A DNA stretch of 11,896 nt from Candidatus Saccharimonadia bacterium (lineage in GTDB: Bacteria > Patescibacteriota > Saccharimonadia > Saccharimonadales > Saccharimonadaceae), in contig JALRDA010000046.1 of NCBI GenBank assembly GCA_023257145.1, positions 1 through 11,896 of the forward strand. Reading direction: 5' to 3'. The position numbers and the translations under genes are program-made. The notes under the pieces were generated by a model. It was not told the DNA's origin, did no database searches, and saw only the letters and a program-made list of their open reading frames with translations. Shown here one piece after another: positions 11,302 through 11,896 of this stretch (its first letter is position 1; each line of letters begins with the position of its first letter).

Positions 11302-11896
11302 TATGCCTTTCCTCCGATCACGATAAGACCCTTCTTAGGACCGGGGACTGCACCCTTTAGGCCGATAAGATTGTTCGCAGCGTCTACGTATGCGACTTCT
11401 AGGTTCTTAACAGTAACGCGGTCGTGGCCCATGCGGCCAGCCATTCGTTTACCCTTAAAGACCTTCTGAGGATACATAGATCCGATAGAACCAGGCTTAC
11501 GAACGTTACCGTTACCACCGTGAGTCTTCTTGCTTGTATTAAAGTTATGTCGTTTTACAGTTCCTGCAAAACCCTTACCTTTACTTGTACCGGTAGCATC
11601 AACGATGTCACCCAAGTTAAAAGTTGTTACGTCGATCGTGTTCCCTACCAAGAGGCCTTCTGGTAGTTCTGCAACACGAAATTCCCGAATGTGTTTCGGG
11701 GTCACTTTAGCTGGTGCTGTGTGCCCAGCTACGGCCTTGCTCAAGTTCTTACCCTCACCATATGCCACCTGGACTGCGTTGTATCCGTCGGTGTCGACAG
11801 ACTTGACTTGAGTCACAGTCACGGGGCCAGCTTGGATTAGCGTTACAGGAACTGCTTTGCCATCTTCACTGATGATTTGGGTCATACCAATTTTGG
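11301..11896 (-). CDS. rplC: 50S ribosomal protein L3 (5' end beyond the window)
   Basis: An assembly-initiator protein that reaches the peptidyl-transferase centre. 197 residues are visible. An ATG at 11885 is the first in the window, but the frame continues upstream as K-I-G-M-T-Q-I. This matches the conserved LG(T)KxGMTQ start of L3, so this methionine is internal and the true start lies only a few codons beyond the right edge. Supporting motifs are PVTLIQAGPVTVTQVKS, GTSKGKGFAGTVKRHNF with KKTHGGNGNVRKPGSIGSMYPQKVFKGKRMAGRMGHDRVTVKNLEV, which is the L3 signature region around the tRNA-path loop. S10 would be expected next upstream. Confidence 0.96.
   Translation of the reverse strand, partial: KIGMTQIISEDGKAVPVTLIQAGPVTVTQVKSVDTDGYNAVQVAYGEGKNLSKAVAGHTAPAKVTPKHIREFRVAELPEGLLVGNTIDVTTFNLGDIVDATGTSKGKGFAGTVKRHNFNTSKKTHGGNGNVRKPGSIGSMYPQKVFKGKRMAGRMGHDRVTVKNLEVAYVDAANNLIGLKGAVPGPKKGLIVIGGKA

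Noticed and set aside
1..11896. CRISPR arrays, tRNA or rRNA genes, insertion sequences, or attachment sites
   Set aside because: No repeated spacer pattern, tRNA-like cloverleaf, rRNA segment or transposase frame was seen; the inverted repeats found are explained as terminators or operator-like sites.
369..11896. Alternative genetic code with TGA read as glycine (as in some CPR groups)
   Set aside because: Every gene is full length with standard stops and no in-frame TGA needs to be read through; absence of TGA stops alone is not evidence of recoding.

Overview
The window is almost entirely one minus-strand ribosomal-protein locus (the S10/spc-type cluster) read from right to left. The order is L3 (cut by the right edge), L4, L23, L2, S19, L22, S3, L16, L29, S17, L14, L24, L5, S14, S8, a newly noticed 33-codon membrane ORF, L6, L18, S5, L15, an unrecognised 164-aa gene, SecY, an unrecognised 117-aa coiled-coil-like gene, and the start of a further ORF that runs off the left edge. 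No plus-strand gene is supported.

Organism: the gene order is bacterial. There is no L30 gene between S5 and L15: the two genes share the A of a TAATG. Loss of L30 is a known hallmark of the Candidate Phyla Radiation (CPR). The extremely tight packing, and SecY and ribosomal proteins that read like those of Saccharibacteria (TM7), make a Saccharibacteria-like CPR bacterium my best guess. This is inference without a database search. All genes read through with the standard code.

Layout: from L3 to S8 the junctions are overlaps of one base (TAATG) or gaps of one or two bases, except 14 bases at S14/S8. Shine-Dalgarno (SD) sequences are usually written inside the last codons of the preceding gene, so translation is probably coupled. 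This first unit ends with the 33-aa ORF and a perfect 17-bp bidirectional terminator (5162-5203). A new promoter with a 16-bp perfect palindrome on its -10 then starts a second unit, L6-L18-S5-L15, which ends at an 11-bp terminator (3012-3042). The 164-aa gene has its own promoter, a 12-bp palindrome, an SD and a terminator (2334-2380). SecY has its own -10 element and a terminator (737-770). A good promoter lies between the secY stop and that terminator, so a short RNA or an attenuated leader for the 117-aa gene is possible. A long hairpin (270-348) follows the 117-aa gene, and an extended -10 promoter precedes the leftmost ORF.

Functionally, the genes supply about half of the large-subunit core, part of the small subunit, and the SecY channel for inserting and exporting nascent proteins. 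The new points are the small genes and regulatory breaks inserted into this otherwise conserved block.
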